A DNA stretch of 25,053 nt. Origin: Nemertoderma westbladi (Eukaryota; Xenacoelomorpha; Nemertodermatida; Nemertodermatidae). The stretch covers positions 1-25,053 of the forward strand of contig JAUCBJ010007286.1 in NCBI GenBank assembly GCA_032718475.1. The letters run 5' to 3'. This document shows, piece by piece, positions 10,313 through 18,802 of the stretch. Both the position numbers and the translations under genes were made by a program. Numbering within the stretch: position 1 is the stretch's first letter; every line of letters begins with the position of its first letter. The notes below the pieces were generated by a model. It saw nothing but the letters and a program-made list of their open reading frames with translations. It was not told the origin of the DNA and made no database searches.

Positions 10313-11425
10313 GTAATTCAGGAGTCTCTTCATTCCGTGGAGATGGAGACGAGTTCCATACACAAGCTGCCAATGCCAGTTCTAGAGAGACACATGGCAG
10401 AGATATGTAATCAAAAGAAATTCAATAACATAGATCTAGACGATGGCTGGATTATAGTCAAACAGACACAATCATTAGGAGGCGGCAAGATTGATTTCTG
10501 GGAGATGAGAGAAGTGGCAGATTGTTTAAGTGATGGTCACTGTTTTGTCGATGACATAATAAATTCATTGGACCGAAGAGAACTGATAATTAAAGACCTA
10601 GTTTATGAATTATCCGAAGCATTCGACTTTACGATATATATAGACTTTCTTTGTGGTTATCAACCTGGTACCCACGGGCTTCAGCCCATCCGACTGATTG
10701 GTGGCGAAGCCGCATTTGGTACTGCCGGTGTCTTTGAGTGGGACCATGTATATAATAAATTACAAAAACTTGACCTTGATTTCCCACTAGAGGAAATGTC
10801 CCATGTAAGTCTAGAAGACTTCAAAGCATCACTACGGTGGCTGATGTGGAGTGATGATAGTGAGGCAGGGCGATTACGAGTTTCGGTATTCATTAGGCCA
10901 GTGGGAAAAACACCTTCCGAAATGCCCATGTCAGCACCAATATCCATCCAGAAAATCATATGTCTTCCACATCAGCAAGATGATCTAACAGATCAATATG
11001 AATTCGAATTCAGAGGGGATAAGATAAAGTACATTACCTACTTAAATGAGGCGGCCATAATCAAAGCATTATATACCAATAAATCATTCTATACACGAGT
11101 CGGTAGAGTGGCTTGTACAGTGTATGATGTCCAGCTTGCAAGAGGGGGGCCGGAAGCTATTTATGAAAGTGTTTATTCTGTGATGGGTACGCAAAGACAA
11201 GAGTGCGGTCAGTCAAATAAAACATTGGAAAATCGCACGAAATGTGATTGGATGCTTCCAGTTCCAATTGCCTGCCCAAACACTCTGAAAGAAATTGTGA
11301 CGCTATATCTAAAAAAACATAAACCCCCAGTCCTAAAAATGACTGACCCAAGAACGCAGTTGCAGCCTGGCCATGGTCAAGTTATCAAACGTATACAGAC
11401 GAAAACTAAATATTTATTTGATTAA
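10313..11425 (+). pseudogene. Exon 3 of the hAT-like gene, intact C-terminal frame
   Basis: This is about 370 open codons with no internal stop, the longest uninterrupted coding stretch in the window. It lacks the classic hAT C-terminal dimerisation signature in a form I recognise. Its end (ESVYSVMGTQRQ, GQSNKTLENRTK, DWMLPVPIACP) matches the family named for the whole gene, as I recall it. That it stays open while exons 1 and 2 are broken suggests the lesions are fairly recent. Confidence 0.6.
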
Positions 11426-11426
11426 A

Positions 11427-12132
11427 TTCGTCATTGAATAGTAATACTGAATCAACTTAGACTTAAATTCTATGCAAATTTTGCCTATTATTAATCTACG
11501 CCTATTTGCAATAGGGAAAGAGGATTGAATTGGGGGGGGGGGGGGGGGTGTAGTGTTGATCAGGGATGGCATAACGAAAACGAAACAAAGCATAGTTGCT
11601 AATAATGAAACGAAAAAATAATGTAAGGTAAAAATGCCAAACGAAATAAAAACACAAGCAAATAACGAAACAAAATAATATAAGTTTCGTTTTTTTCTTT
11701 TGTTTCGTTTCGTTATGCCATCCCTGGTGTTGATTTTATAGAGGCTTTTAAATTTTGTGGTTTGAGGGGGGGAGGGGGGGCTTTTCTGTTATAACGATTT
11801 TTATTTCACTTTAAGAATGATGTAGTCCTACTCTACTTGCACTATACCATTAGCAGTTTAATAAATCGAAGGCCAAGGGGTGTGGGGGGGTAGAAGAGTC
11901 AGGATTGTAATTTGTTTAAATACAGTGTAATTGTCAATGATTCTCTTATCTTATGATTGATTTTTTTATGTGTTATAATGCATTTTCTACATTCTTCTAT
12001 CACTTAAGGGAGGGGGGGGGGGGGGGGGGGGGAATAGAGGTAGGTTTGTAATTCGTGTAAATACAGTATGTAATAATTGTCAACAATTATCTTATCTTAT
12101 GATTGATTTTTTATTTAATGTGTTTAATGCAA
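11427..12132. repeat. Poly-G tracts with a duplicated flanking module
   Basis: Long G runs lie at 11532-11548, about 11767-11780, 11883-11889 and 12012-12032. After the last two, a shared module follows: tgtaattNgtNtaaatacag, a variable gtaattgtca part and an identical tcttatcttatgattgattttt-type segment (about 11909-11972 and 12044-12112). The offset is about 135 bp, which suggests a duplicated unit containing a poly-G tract. A MITE interrupts the region at 11561-11726. Confidence 0.65.
11561..11726. mobile_element. hAT-type MITE with 8-bp target-site duplication
   Basis: The 166-bp element is bounded by 19-bp terminal inverted repeats, exact at both ends (starting cagggatggcataacg). A one-base offset then extends the match to about 30 bp. 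It is flanked by identical 8-bp copies of gtgttgat (11553-11560 and 11727-11734). An 8-bp duplication with CAGGG...CCCTG ends is the hallmark of the hAT superfamily. The interior is A-rich with several aacgaaa-type words in both orientations near the ends and encodes nothing, so it is non-autonomous and was mobilised in trans. The exact duplication and near-perfect repeats imply a recent insertion. Confidence 0.95.
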
Positions 12133-12616
12133 TTACTGTGATGATATACTGTACGCATCTACTACGCGGATGCAGCCCGCGCTGCTTATACCTAGAGATA
12201 CCCGCGTGACACGCGATGACGTCACAGTCAGACTACTGCTACGCGCGCTATGCAGCCCATAGCCTAGCGCTCTGCTTATCCGGCATACTGGCATATACTG
12301 TCTCTGTACCGTACTGCTGTAGGGGTCCTTCAAGGACACAGGTCTGGACTCCGGACTCTGTCGAACACTGCCACACTATCGTTGTGTGTACCGCATTGTA
12401 TTCCTCATACATTCTATTCTACATTATATGATCGTGATTTATGTTGATATTTCTCCACCTCATATTCTCATATGCTCAGTGCATATCCCCATATGGTGCA
12501 GTTGTGTTCCTGCTACCTCTAAGAGCTGCAGTCGAACTTCGCGGTAATCTCCGGACAGATTGAACATACCGAAAGAGGCCTACACCTACATAAGAGTACG
12601 CGAGTACCGGTACATC
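12133..12616 (+). other. GC-richer leader, possible LTR or 5' region of the gag-like fragment
   Basis: Composition shifts abruptly from AT-rich to CG-rich and stays so into the gag-like frame. A perfect TGACGTCA (CRE-type) palindrome lies at 12217-12224. I looked for an LTR end, a tRNA-complementary primer-binding site and a second LTR and could not define any, so the LTR reading is inference from position only. Confidence 0.35.
12217..12224. promoter_or_regulatory. Perfect CRE-type palindrome TGACGTCA
   Basis: This is an exact cAMP-response-element consensus about 400 bp upstream of the gag-like ATG. Some retroelement promoters carry such sites. A single 8-bp match is weak evidence of function. 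Confidence 0.3.
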
Positions 12617-13192
12617 ATGTCGAGAGGTCGACAAGCAAGTGACTCGGACCCGGACACGGATGCTACCGAACCGGCCACCGGCACGCCTACAGGCATCACC
12701 GACCTGCGACTCGAACTCTTCCAACAGCAGGCCCACGCGGATGCGCGAGTCGACAAACTTACTGCTCTACTGGTCCAGCAGCAGGCGGACGCCACCCTGC
12801 AGCGAGCAGATGCGGACGCTCGGATGGCGCAACTGATTGCCGCCCTCCAGGTCCAACAAGGCGCGGTCCCTGCCGCAGCTGCACCTCCCACCCCTGCTGC
12901 GGGACAACCTGCCGCCGCGGGCCCGGCACCGGGAGCCGACCCGCCACATCGACGCCGCGTTTTAGACATAACCGGCCTCGAAAAAATCGATGGGGACATC
13001 GAGTTTACCCCATTCCGACGTTGGAGGGAGGCTTGGCGGGTGCACGCGCACCGCCAGCAAGCCTCAACTTTCCACCGAGACGCACAGGTCTACGCCCTCG
13101 TGTCCGCTCTTGGCCGGGACCTCCAGCAGACCCTGACGGTCACCCTACGTGTCGACATCTACGTTAACAATGTTAACGCCTTTTCGTGGTAA
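12617..13192 (+). pseudogene. Retrotransposon gag-like fragment, truncated
   Basis: The likely start is the ATG at 12617; the open frame reaches back to 12560. The protein opens with an acidic, Thr-rich segment and then has Gln/Ala/Leu heptad-like stretches (RVDKLTALLVQQQ, RMAQLIAALQVQQ) that suggest a coiled coil. An Ala/Pro-rich linker precedes a region with FRRWREAWRVHAHR and VYALVSALGRDLQQT. That order fits the capsid-like part of Ty3/gypsy-type gag proteins, though the family is not certain. Codon composition is strikingly GC-rich against the rest of the window. The frame passes the junction with piggyBac sequence near 13165 and stops at 13192 in another reading frame, so there is no fusion protein. 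No zinc knuckle, protease or polymerase remains. Confidence 0.5.
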
Positions 13193-14165
13193 GTGTAGCT
13201 TCAGGCAGTACATGAAGAGTAAGCCAGCTAAATATGGTCTCAAGGTGTGGTGGCTGTGCGATGCTACCACTTTCTATCCAATAAGTGGGCAGGTTTACTT
13301 AGGCAAGCAACCCGGGCCTGCTGGCCGTGAAGTCAATCAAGGAAAGCATGTTGTGCTGGATCTAATTGATACCATAAAGAACTCAGGGCGCAATATTTGT
13401 GCGAACAGCTTTTTTTCCAGTTTAGCCCTTGTGAATGAACTGCGACAGCTCAAACTTTCATACCTAGGTACAATACGCAAGAACAAGCCAGAGCTGCCAC
13501 AGGAGTTTACCACTGTTGGGTCAAGGCCACCGCTTTCCAGCTTGTTTGGTCACCAGGAAACTGCAACAATAGTCTCCTACATCACTGCAGAAGATCAGAA
13601 GAAGAATGTGACACTAATTTCTTCAATGCACTACAATCAAAAGTGTGTTGATACTGCTGTGATGAAACCGGAGATGATTGTGGATTATAATCACTGCAAA
13701 TGTGGTGTCGATATTATGGACAAGATGGTTACGATGATGACAGTCCGTCGTGGAACTTTTCGATGGCCACAGAAATTGTTTTATACAATGGTTGATGTGG
13801 CTGGAATTGCTTCATATGTTATATTTAAGCTTTATTATCCTTCCCCTGGCAAACGTTCAAATACAGACAGGAGGAAATTTCTTCTGTCTCTTTCTGAAGG
13901 TTTACTCAAGGTGGCCATTCAATCACGTAAACTGAGCTGTCACATCCCACAGCAGTCACACAGCCTGGCTGTGGCTATTAAAGGACAGTCACCTTCTTCC
14001 AGCCAAGGAATTGTTGTAAGTGGAACACGCAAGAGGAAGCGGTGTTTCCTTTGGCCCGCCGCATCGGACATTAAAACTGTTGGCATCTGCCAGAAATGTA
14101 CAAAACCTGTTTGTAAACGGCACCGACATGAACTGATAAACTGTGAAATGTGTGTAAATGAATGA
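13165..14165 (+). pseudogene. piggyBac-type transposase, C-terminal part
   Basis: The core and C-terminus of a piggyBac (DDE_Tnp_1_7) transposase lie in one open frame of about 330 codons; family members are usually 550-650. Visible motifs are PFRGKCSFRQYMKSKPAKYG, GRNICANSFFSS, LGTIRKNKPELP, YNHCKCGVDIMDKM and FRWPQKLFYTM. The third catalytic Asp is kept (GVDIMDKM, residue 188 of the 13149 frame). The first, normally in a VDE-type motif just before PFRG, is lost at the junction. The second is Asn (N86 in ICANSFF, codon aac at 13404). The Cys-rich C-terminal domain (ICQKCTKPVCKRHRHE, NCEMC) is mostly present, but the first CxxC reads CFLW. This copy is therefore inactive. It lies directly after the gag-like fragment on the same strand. 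Confidence 0.93.
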
Positions 14166-14298
14166 TATGATAAATAAATATATACTCATTGTATGCCCTT
14201 CATAAATTTCTTAAACTTTGTCTGTTGAATGTGCTCTTTGTGTTTTATGCTTATATTAGTAAAATTATTCTACTTTCGCTGATTATTGGAACTTTATA

Positions 14299-14366
14299 TC
14301 AATCAATCAATAATTGTTCAATCAATCAATAATTGATCAATCAATCAATAATTGATCAATCAATCA
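14299..14366. repeat. 19-bp tandem repeat, about 3.6 copies
   Basis: Units at 14299-14317, 14318-14336 and 14337-14355 are near identical (tcaatcaatcaataattga), followed by a partial unit. Each unit itself contains atca microsatellite steps. It lies about 130 bp downstream of the piggyBac stop codon. Confidence 0.9.
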
Positions 14367-14486
14367 AAAAAATAAATCGATTAAACTGGCAACCAACCTC
14401 AAGGGAAACTGGTGGGCAGTTGTTATTTTAATTGATGTAATTATTAGTTGTATATTTATTTTACTTTCTTGTGACTTAAAATAACT

Positions 14487-14504
14487 CGGGTCGTTTGTGA
14501 CCCG
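14487..14504. repeat. cgggtc/gacccg inverted repeat
   Basis: Six-base arms flank a 6-base spacer (cgggtc gtttgt gacccg), with a TTAA at 14476-14479 just before. piggyBac-like elements insert at TTAA and can have such palindromic ends, so this may be near the 3' end of that element. The evidence is thin. Confidence 0.3.
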
Positions 14505-14647
14505 GAATGGCCAACGACGTGGGCGAAAAAAAGCGGCCATGGGTGGGTTATGGGGGCGAGGATGCCTAGAAACAGCTATAAGATAGCGAAAGTTGGGCCG
14601 CTTTTTCCAGGGAAGAGCGAGAAGCAAATATATGCCTGGTTAAATAC

Positions 14648-15241
14648 TATAAAATACTACCGGAAATGCTAACTTTCTTTATTTGTCAATAAAGACAGAA
14701 TTCATCGGAAATACCACTGATTCCCTTTATATAATTATTAGAAGTTTCGTTGGCCTTCCAGAATGTTTCACAGTCCTATGATAGGGGTGATAGCCTAGTT
14801 TTCCAAGGTCGTTTCAGGTTGTCATCCTGGCAACTTCGGGCGTTGCAATTTTGTGCTTGTAATTTAGTAATTTTGTGTAATATTTTTCAATGATTTGCAT
14901 TTTTTGTTGCATTTTTAATAAACCATAAATTTCTCAATAATTAATATTTTGATAAATCATTGTCGAGTTTTAATCGATCTTGTACTTTTGTAAAAATTGT
15001 GCTTTGTGTCCTTCCGTGTTAATTATTTTTGTTTGTTTCTGTAATGATATGATCAAAACATTATAAAATACCAACTTTCTTTATTTGTCAATAAAGAGCG
15101 GAAATACCACTGATTCCCTTTATATAACTATTAGAAGTTTCGTTGGCCTTCCAGAATGTTTACAGTCCTATGATAGGGAGGGGTGATAGTTTTCCAAGGT
15201 CGTTTCAGGTTGTCAACTTGGCAACTTCGGGCGTAGCAATT
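14648..15241 (+). repeat. About 190-bp segment in two direct copies, about 400 bp apart
   Basis: Copy one spans about 14648-14850 and copy two about 15062-15241. Shared blocks include the run from aactttctttatttgtcaat through the gattccctttatata and gtttcgttggccttccagaa parts to ggcaacttcgggcgt. Differences are small indels, such as about 8 bases in copy one near 14693, and some substitutions. The spacer is AT-rich and unrelated. It could be a tandem satellite of about 400 bp or the two ends of an element. Confidence 0.88.
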
Positions 15242-15784
15242 AGGCAAATAGGCATTACCGACTGTGAAAACTGAAACTGTGAACGTTGTGATTTACAGAG
15301 CCTCCTCTGAAAGAAATTAGATGTAATTCTTAAAACTTTCTAAACTTTTTGTTTGAAAAATTAAGATAATTATTGACTTTCAAACATTGAGCCAGATGGA
15401 CAGACGGACAATTCTCACAAACTAAATTCACAGACTACGTGGCTCGCCCCGCAAACAGATTAATTAATTAAACTATCGGTATGATACACAATATGGTTAA
15501 CTTCAAGTTGAAACACATGGTAGTATTGTTTACATCAAGGTACCATATGGTCATTGGCTCATTTTTTAAGTTTAGTCGTTTTTTAGGAATTGATTTGAAT
15601 TTTTTTTGTTCACATTTAAATAATGACCTTTGTTATCCTGCATTTTGATGCCTGCTATACGATTATAAGTAAAAAAGAAGCTTCATAACAGCTTTCCAAA
15701 TAGTGACCATAATGGTTCGTGTTGGATACATGTATATATGTATTTAATTATGTATAAGTACTCTAAATATATACCGGTATAACT

Positions 15785-16069
15785 ATGAAACATGTCCGTG
15801 GACATGAGCGATCATATTGCAAAGAATGTCTAAAAGATGGCGATGAGTGCACTGAATACCTCTATTCCCCAGAAAATAGTTCAACGTACAATTGCGCCTA
15901 TTGCCAGTGCCCACCAACTAAACATGTGAAATTGGACATACTGGTATCTGGTGCCATAATTTCTGGTATAACTTCGCTTAATAGTACCGGTACTGGTATC
16001 AATGACAATGTCACCGAGAGTGCGTATAAAATACTGCAATCCAAATATGGGATCTGGCAGAAAACATAA
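15785..16069 (+). pseudogene. Cys/His-rich segment upstream of the uncharacterised gene
   Basis: This is a 94-codon frame from ATG. It has CKECLKDGDEC, CAYCQCPPTKH and several further His residues, which looks like a zinc-binding module. It ends at a TAA that no obvious splice donor avoids. It may be the N-terminal exon of the following gene or a separate decayed frame. Confidence 0.4.
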
Positions 16070-16381
16070 GTAATGGCGGTAAAGCAGTACAGCAATATAA
16101 CAGTATAATAATAATTTCAGAATGTGACTGTAATCAAGGCACCGGCAGAAAACACCAAAGAACCACATACCAGTAGGGCAGTACAGCAGTAGGGTGCATA
16201 CATATAACAGTACTGGTAGGTACAATCAAAACCCAACACCAACCGAAAGGCTACACGTATACAGTATGTATTAGTTTCTGATATAAACAATAAGACAATA
16301 GTTCACACCGAGTCACTGTCAAATGTATCAAAAGAAGAGGCCATTTCTATTTCAACATTTAACTCAAACTCCTTTAATCCT

Positions 16382-17304
16382 ATGGACTTTCTGACACCGA
16401 TACCGATTAGGCCTACAAGTGAAGTTAGCAGTGAAGTAATGGCAACTGAATCCGACGTATCTAACATTCATAGTTCCAGTGCAACTCCAACTGGTTCCCT
16501 TGGAGTTCCATTCCGTGAGTCAACGTCAAAGATATTAAATTTTGAAGAGAAGTTCGTGAGGGCAATCCTTTTGTCAACAGTTCAAGGTCGGGCACTATTG
16601 AGCCAGAGTGATTTGAAGGAAGGCGACCGACAATGTTTAGTATCGTGTATAATATCTTACATGCTCGATTTAGGGGATGTAAACCCTACAAAATTGAACA
16701 TGGCAGCTAATGAAATATCGGAAATATTTACAGTGGAGTCAAAAGAGACATACTTTCACAGGCGTCAAGTTGTTAAGAAACATACTTATGGAGCTGTAGA
16801 CAAATCGTATGAGGCAATGGTTATGGGTGGAAAGCTGTATAACAAACTTCTCGTTGCGAAAAAGAAACTCAAAAAAATTACCGGAAAGTAGGACAAAATT
16901 GTCACACCACCTAACCAATTACAGTCGCTGGAAAGCTTCAATTTTCAGGAGTTGGCCCTGGAGGCAGAAGATAGTGTCCAATTCTTACTGTTAAATGGGT
17001 ATTCAAAAACCCATAATGTTGAATCGTCTACATATCGTGTTGTGGGTTTTCATAAAGATGTCCTTCGGATGGCCCACTTTCCCTATATGTGGGATAATTC
17101 CTACATTCAGGAGGTCCTTGATATTGATTTCAAAACGTTTGTTGTTCTTAACAAACTGGATGTTAATGATTCAATCTTATTTGAGAAGAAGTTTGAGGAT
17201 ATATGTAACGTAATTGTAGACTCACTTACTGGCCCCCAAATAGTTGTCATGAATAAAACAGCTCAAGGGTTACAAGACAGTATTATCGGCAAAGCATTAT
17301 CAAC
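16382..17304 (+). pseudogene. Uncharacterised gene, left half, with a single in-frame TAG
   Basis: The ATG at 16382 starts the annotated frame, though the frame is open for at least 40 codons further upstream. TAG at 16889-16891 interrupts it. The same frame then runs without a stop through 16892-16951 and on to the LINE insertion point at 17304. The residues around the TAG (KKLKKITGK before; TPPNQLQSLESF after) read as one protein. The fragment shows a Ser/Thr-rich N-terminus and a helical, Leu-rich middle. Confidence 0.6.
17294..17304. repeat. Left copy of the 11-bp LINE target-site duplication
   Basis: Sequence gcattatcaac adjoins the (CTA)n tail of the minus-strand LINE. The identical copy lies at 18369-18379. 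In the host gene frame it encodes ALS plus two bases. Confidence 0.92.
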
Positions 17305-18368
17305 TACTACTACTAAGATCGGCATGCTGCATTGCAGCTGCATTTTTAAGAATGCTGTGCCGGCTTGTCAACAAAATTGCACCGCCACAACTCCCTATCA
17401 CCCATGACATTTGCTAGATCATCCGCATCTATAAGGCCAGTGTCCTTTAAGATGCGTCTCAAGAAAGTCATGGGCTGTCCACCATGCTTATTCACTCCAT
17501 GAGGCTGCCAAAGTACAAGATTATGCACTGGCTGGTCCTCACGGCGAAAGCAATGTCCTGCAAAGCGGAGGCGATTTTGTTCTAGTGTCAAGCTTGGGGG
17601 AACCAATGAGACACCTCCAATGTTATATAGTGTCTGGTTGGAGATGTGTGCATTGAACTTGACACAATGAACCCGGCGTAGCATTCTTGTGAATGTGCCA
17701 TCCAGAGATTTGGTGTCCTCAGCAGTTAGATCCCAGCATGGACTCCCGTAGAGGAGTACTGGAACTACTGCTGCTCTAAATAATCGGACCTTAAGTTTCC
17801 GATTAATTCTCGGTGACTTCCAAATCCTGGAAAGCCTATTCAAGGCTGCCCATTCCTTTCCCTTACGTATTCGAAGGTCCTCACCTGACTTCCGGATCCA
17901 TGATCCCAGGTAACAGAAGTCGTCCACATGCTCAAGCATACCATCCTTTGAGCTTATGCTCATCCGATCAGAGACTTGCTGAGGACTTTCAAAGTTAACT
18001 GTCAAAATTTTGGTCTTTCTGGAGTTAATAAAAAGACCAACACTAGAAGCAGCATTTTCTAATGAGCTGAGGAGCCGCTGGGCTCCCTCCAATGATTCTG
18101 AGAGTACTCCTAAGTCATCAGCAAAGTCCAGATCAGTTAGGTACTTGGCAGGATTTCCTCGACTTCTGGAGCCAGTAGGTGGAGTTATCATCACCCCATC
18201 ATCATTATGATGATCTAAGGACATGCGTAGAACATAGTCAACCACAATAATGAACAAGAATGGTGCAAGTGTGTCTCCTTGGAGGACGCCCCATAACACT
18301 TCAAATGGTTCTGTGTCACCATCAACAGTAGACACAAATATTGTTGAACCATCATACTGATCTGATCT
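17305..18368 (-). mobile_element. 5'-truncated LINE insertion, reverse transcriptase C-terminal half
   Basis: A 1064-bp minus-strand insert carries the C-terminal half of a non-LTR reverse transcriptase in one open frame from the truncation point to TAA at 17346-17348. Motifs are GVLQGDTLAPFLF, DLDFADDLG (the catalytic FADD), DFCYLGSWI (thumb-proximal) and RLRFAGHCFRRED followed by a GGQPMTFLRRI-like C-terminus. The 3' UTR is only about 40 bp and ends in a short (TAG)n tail. An 11-bp duplication, gcattatcaac, lies at 17294-17304 and 18369-18379, directly touching both ends. A short 3' UTR with a microsatellite tail fits the RTE-like group, but the clade is not certain. The uninterrupted frame and exact duplication indicate a young insertion. 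Confidence 0.93.
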
Positions 18369-18379
18369 GCATTATCAAC
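18369..18379. repeat. Right copy of the 11-bp LINE target-site duplication
   Basis: Identical to 17294-17304 and adjoining the truncated 5' end of the LINE. Read in frame, it resumes the host gene exactly where the left half stopped, which fixes the empty-site structure. Confidence 0.92.
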
Positions 18380-18802
18380 ACTACCGTTGAAACTCTGTCA
18401 TAAGGTTTATATAGCCATTCCAGATTCAAAATCGAAACGCAAAGCTTGGCGTCCATCAGTTGCCGATTGTCAGGATGGTTTTTTGATATCTGTGGCAGAC
18501 CATGCCGAGCTTGATCGCAAGGTCACTGACATGGCCGATTCATATATTGATAAAGGTTTAACATCAGCCCATTTATTGTATATTGTCGTGATACAAAGCA
18601 ATCAATTGTGATCTATCATGATAAACGGTTTATATGTTGTTCCATTATTCAGGCGATTGATATTATAATGAAGCTTGTCTTTGTCCTTAATCTTGACCAT
18701 CAACACGTTTGTAGAAATATATGGTTGTTTTTGGAACGCCTGTACAACATAGCACCATCACAAGCAAGTTCCGTTGTTTCATCGTTTTATTCTGATGTAT
18801 GA
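18380..18802 (+). pseudogene. Uncharacterised gene, right half
   Basis: The frame from 18380 continues the left half and includes KRKAWRPSVADCQDGF and DRKVTDMADSYIDKGL, stopping at 18609-18611. A one-base slip near 18595 moves the conserved reading into the next frame (18608-18802). That frame has IYHDKRFICCSIIQAIDI, LVFVLNLDHQ and WLFLERLYNIA, with a stop at 18800-18802. The protein end matches where I recall relatives ending, so this copy was probably full length at the C-terminus. Confidence 0.55.

Larger units (their letters stand above)
7259..11425 (+). pseudogene. Three-exon hAT-like transposase pseudogene, KIAA1586-like family
   Basis: Model: exon 1 at 7259-7436, intron 7437-7854 (GT...TAG), exon 2 at 7855-9872, intron 9873 to about 10312 (GT...CAG), exon 3 from about 10313 to the stop at 11423-11425. 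Exon 1 leaves one base of a codon and exon 2 starts with two, so phases agree; the second intron is phase 0 at both ends. Exon 2 encodes a CxxC...H zinc-finger-like motif (YYCLEC), a Ser/Pro-rich linker and an RNase-H-like core with WTTVDKST and SADGAYRSA (candidate acidic residues) and WDGAHLIDL. Exon 3 ends with GQSNKTLENRTKCDW, which I recall from the hAT-derived family often annotated E3 SUMO-protein ligase KIAA1586-like. Lesions are TAA at 7367-7369 and frameshifts near 8490 and 9350. No flanking inverted repeats were found, so it could be a domesticated gene or a transposon; either way this copy is broken. Confidence 0.65.
14190..15784. other. Non-coding region with two short repeat families
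   Basis: No gene was recognised. It holds a 19-bp tandem repeat (14299-14366), a small inverted repeat (14487-14504), an approximately 190-bp segment in two copies (14648-14850 and 15062-15241) and AT-rich DNA up to the next coding relic. Part of the first few hundred bases should be the 3' end of the piggyBac element, but no terminal repeat was confirmed. Confidence 0.5.
15785..18802 (+). pseudogene. Uncharacterised transposon-associated gene, split by a LINE insertion
   Basis: The parts in order are: a Cys/His-rich segment (15785-16069: SYCKECLKDGDEC, YNCAYCQCPPTKH); a long frame (16382 to 17304) that continues after the LINE at 18380-18608; and a shifted final piece (18608-18802). The first long segment contains LSTVQGRALL, FTVESKETYFHRR and MVMGGKLYNKLL. 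The last contains KRKAWRPSVADCQDGF and IIQAIDIIMKLVFVLNLDHQ followed by WLFLERL. I recall proteins with this order (GKLYxK..., then WKPSxxxSQ.xF, then a LD-x-CFKxFHxLNxxYP block) as unnamed hypothetical proteins in many invertebrates and cannot attach a function. Lesions are TAG at 16889-16891, the LINE and a frameshift near 18595. The link between 15785-16069 and 16382 may need an intron and is unproven. Confidence 0.55.

Noticed and set aside
12133-12616. Defined LTR with primer-binding site
   Set aside because: I could not find a convincing TG...CA boundary, a tRNA-complementary site or a second LTR in the window.
12586-12999. Minus-strand 137-codon frame
   Set aside because: It mirrors the GC-rich gag-like frame; the Cys/Ser/Ala-rich product is typical of an antisense GC-rich reading.
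12617-14165. gag-piggyBac fusion gene
   Set aside because: The two coding relics are in different frames and the gag-like frame stops at 13192, so no fused product is encoded.
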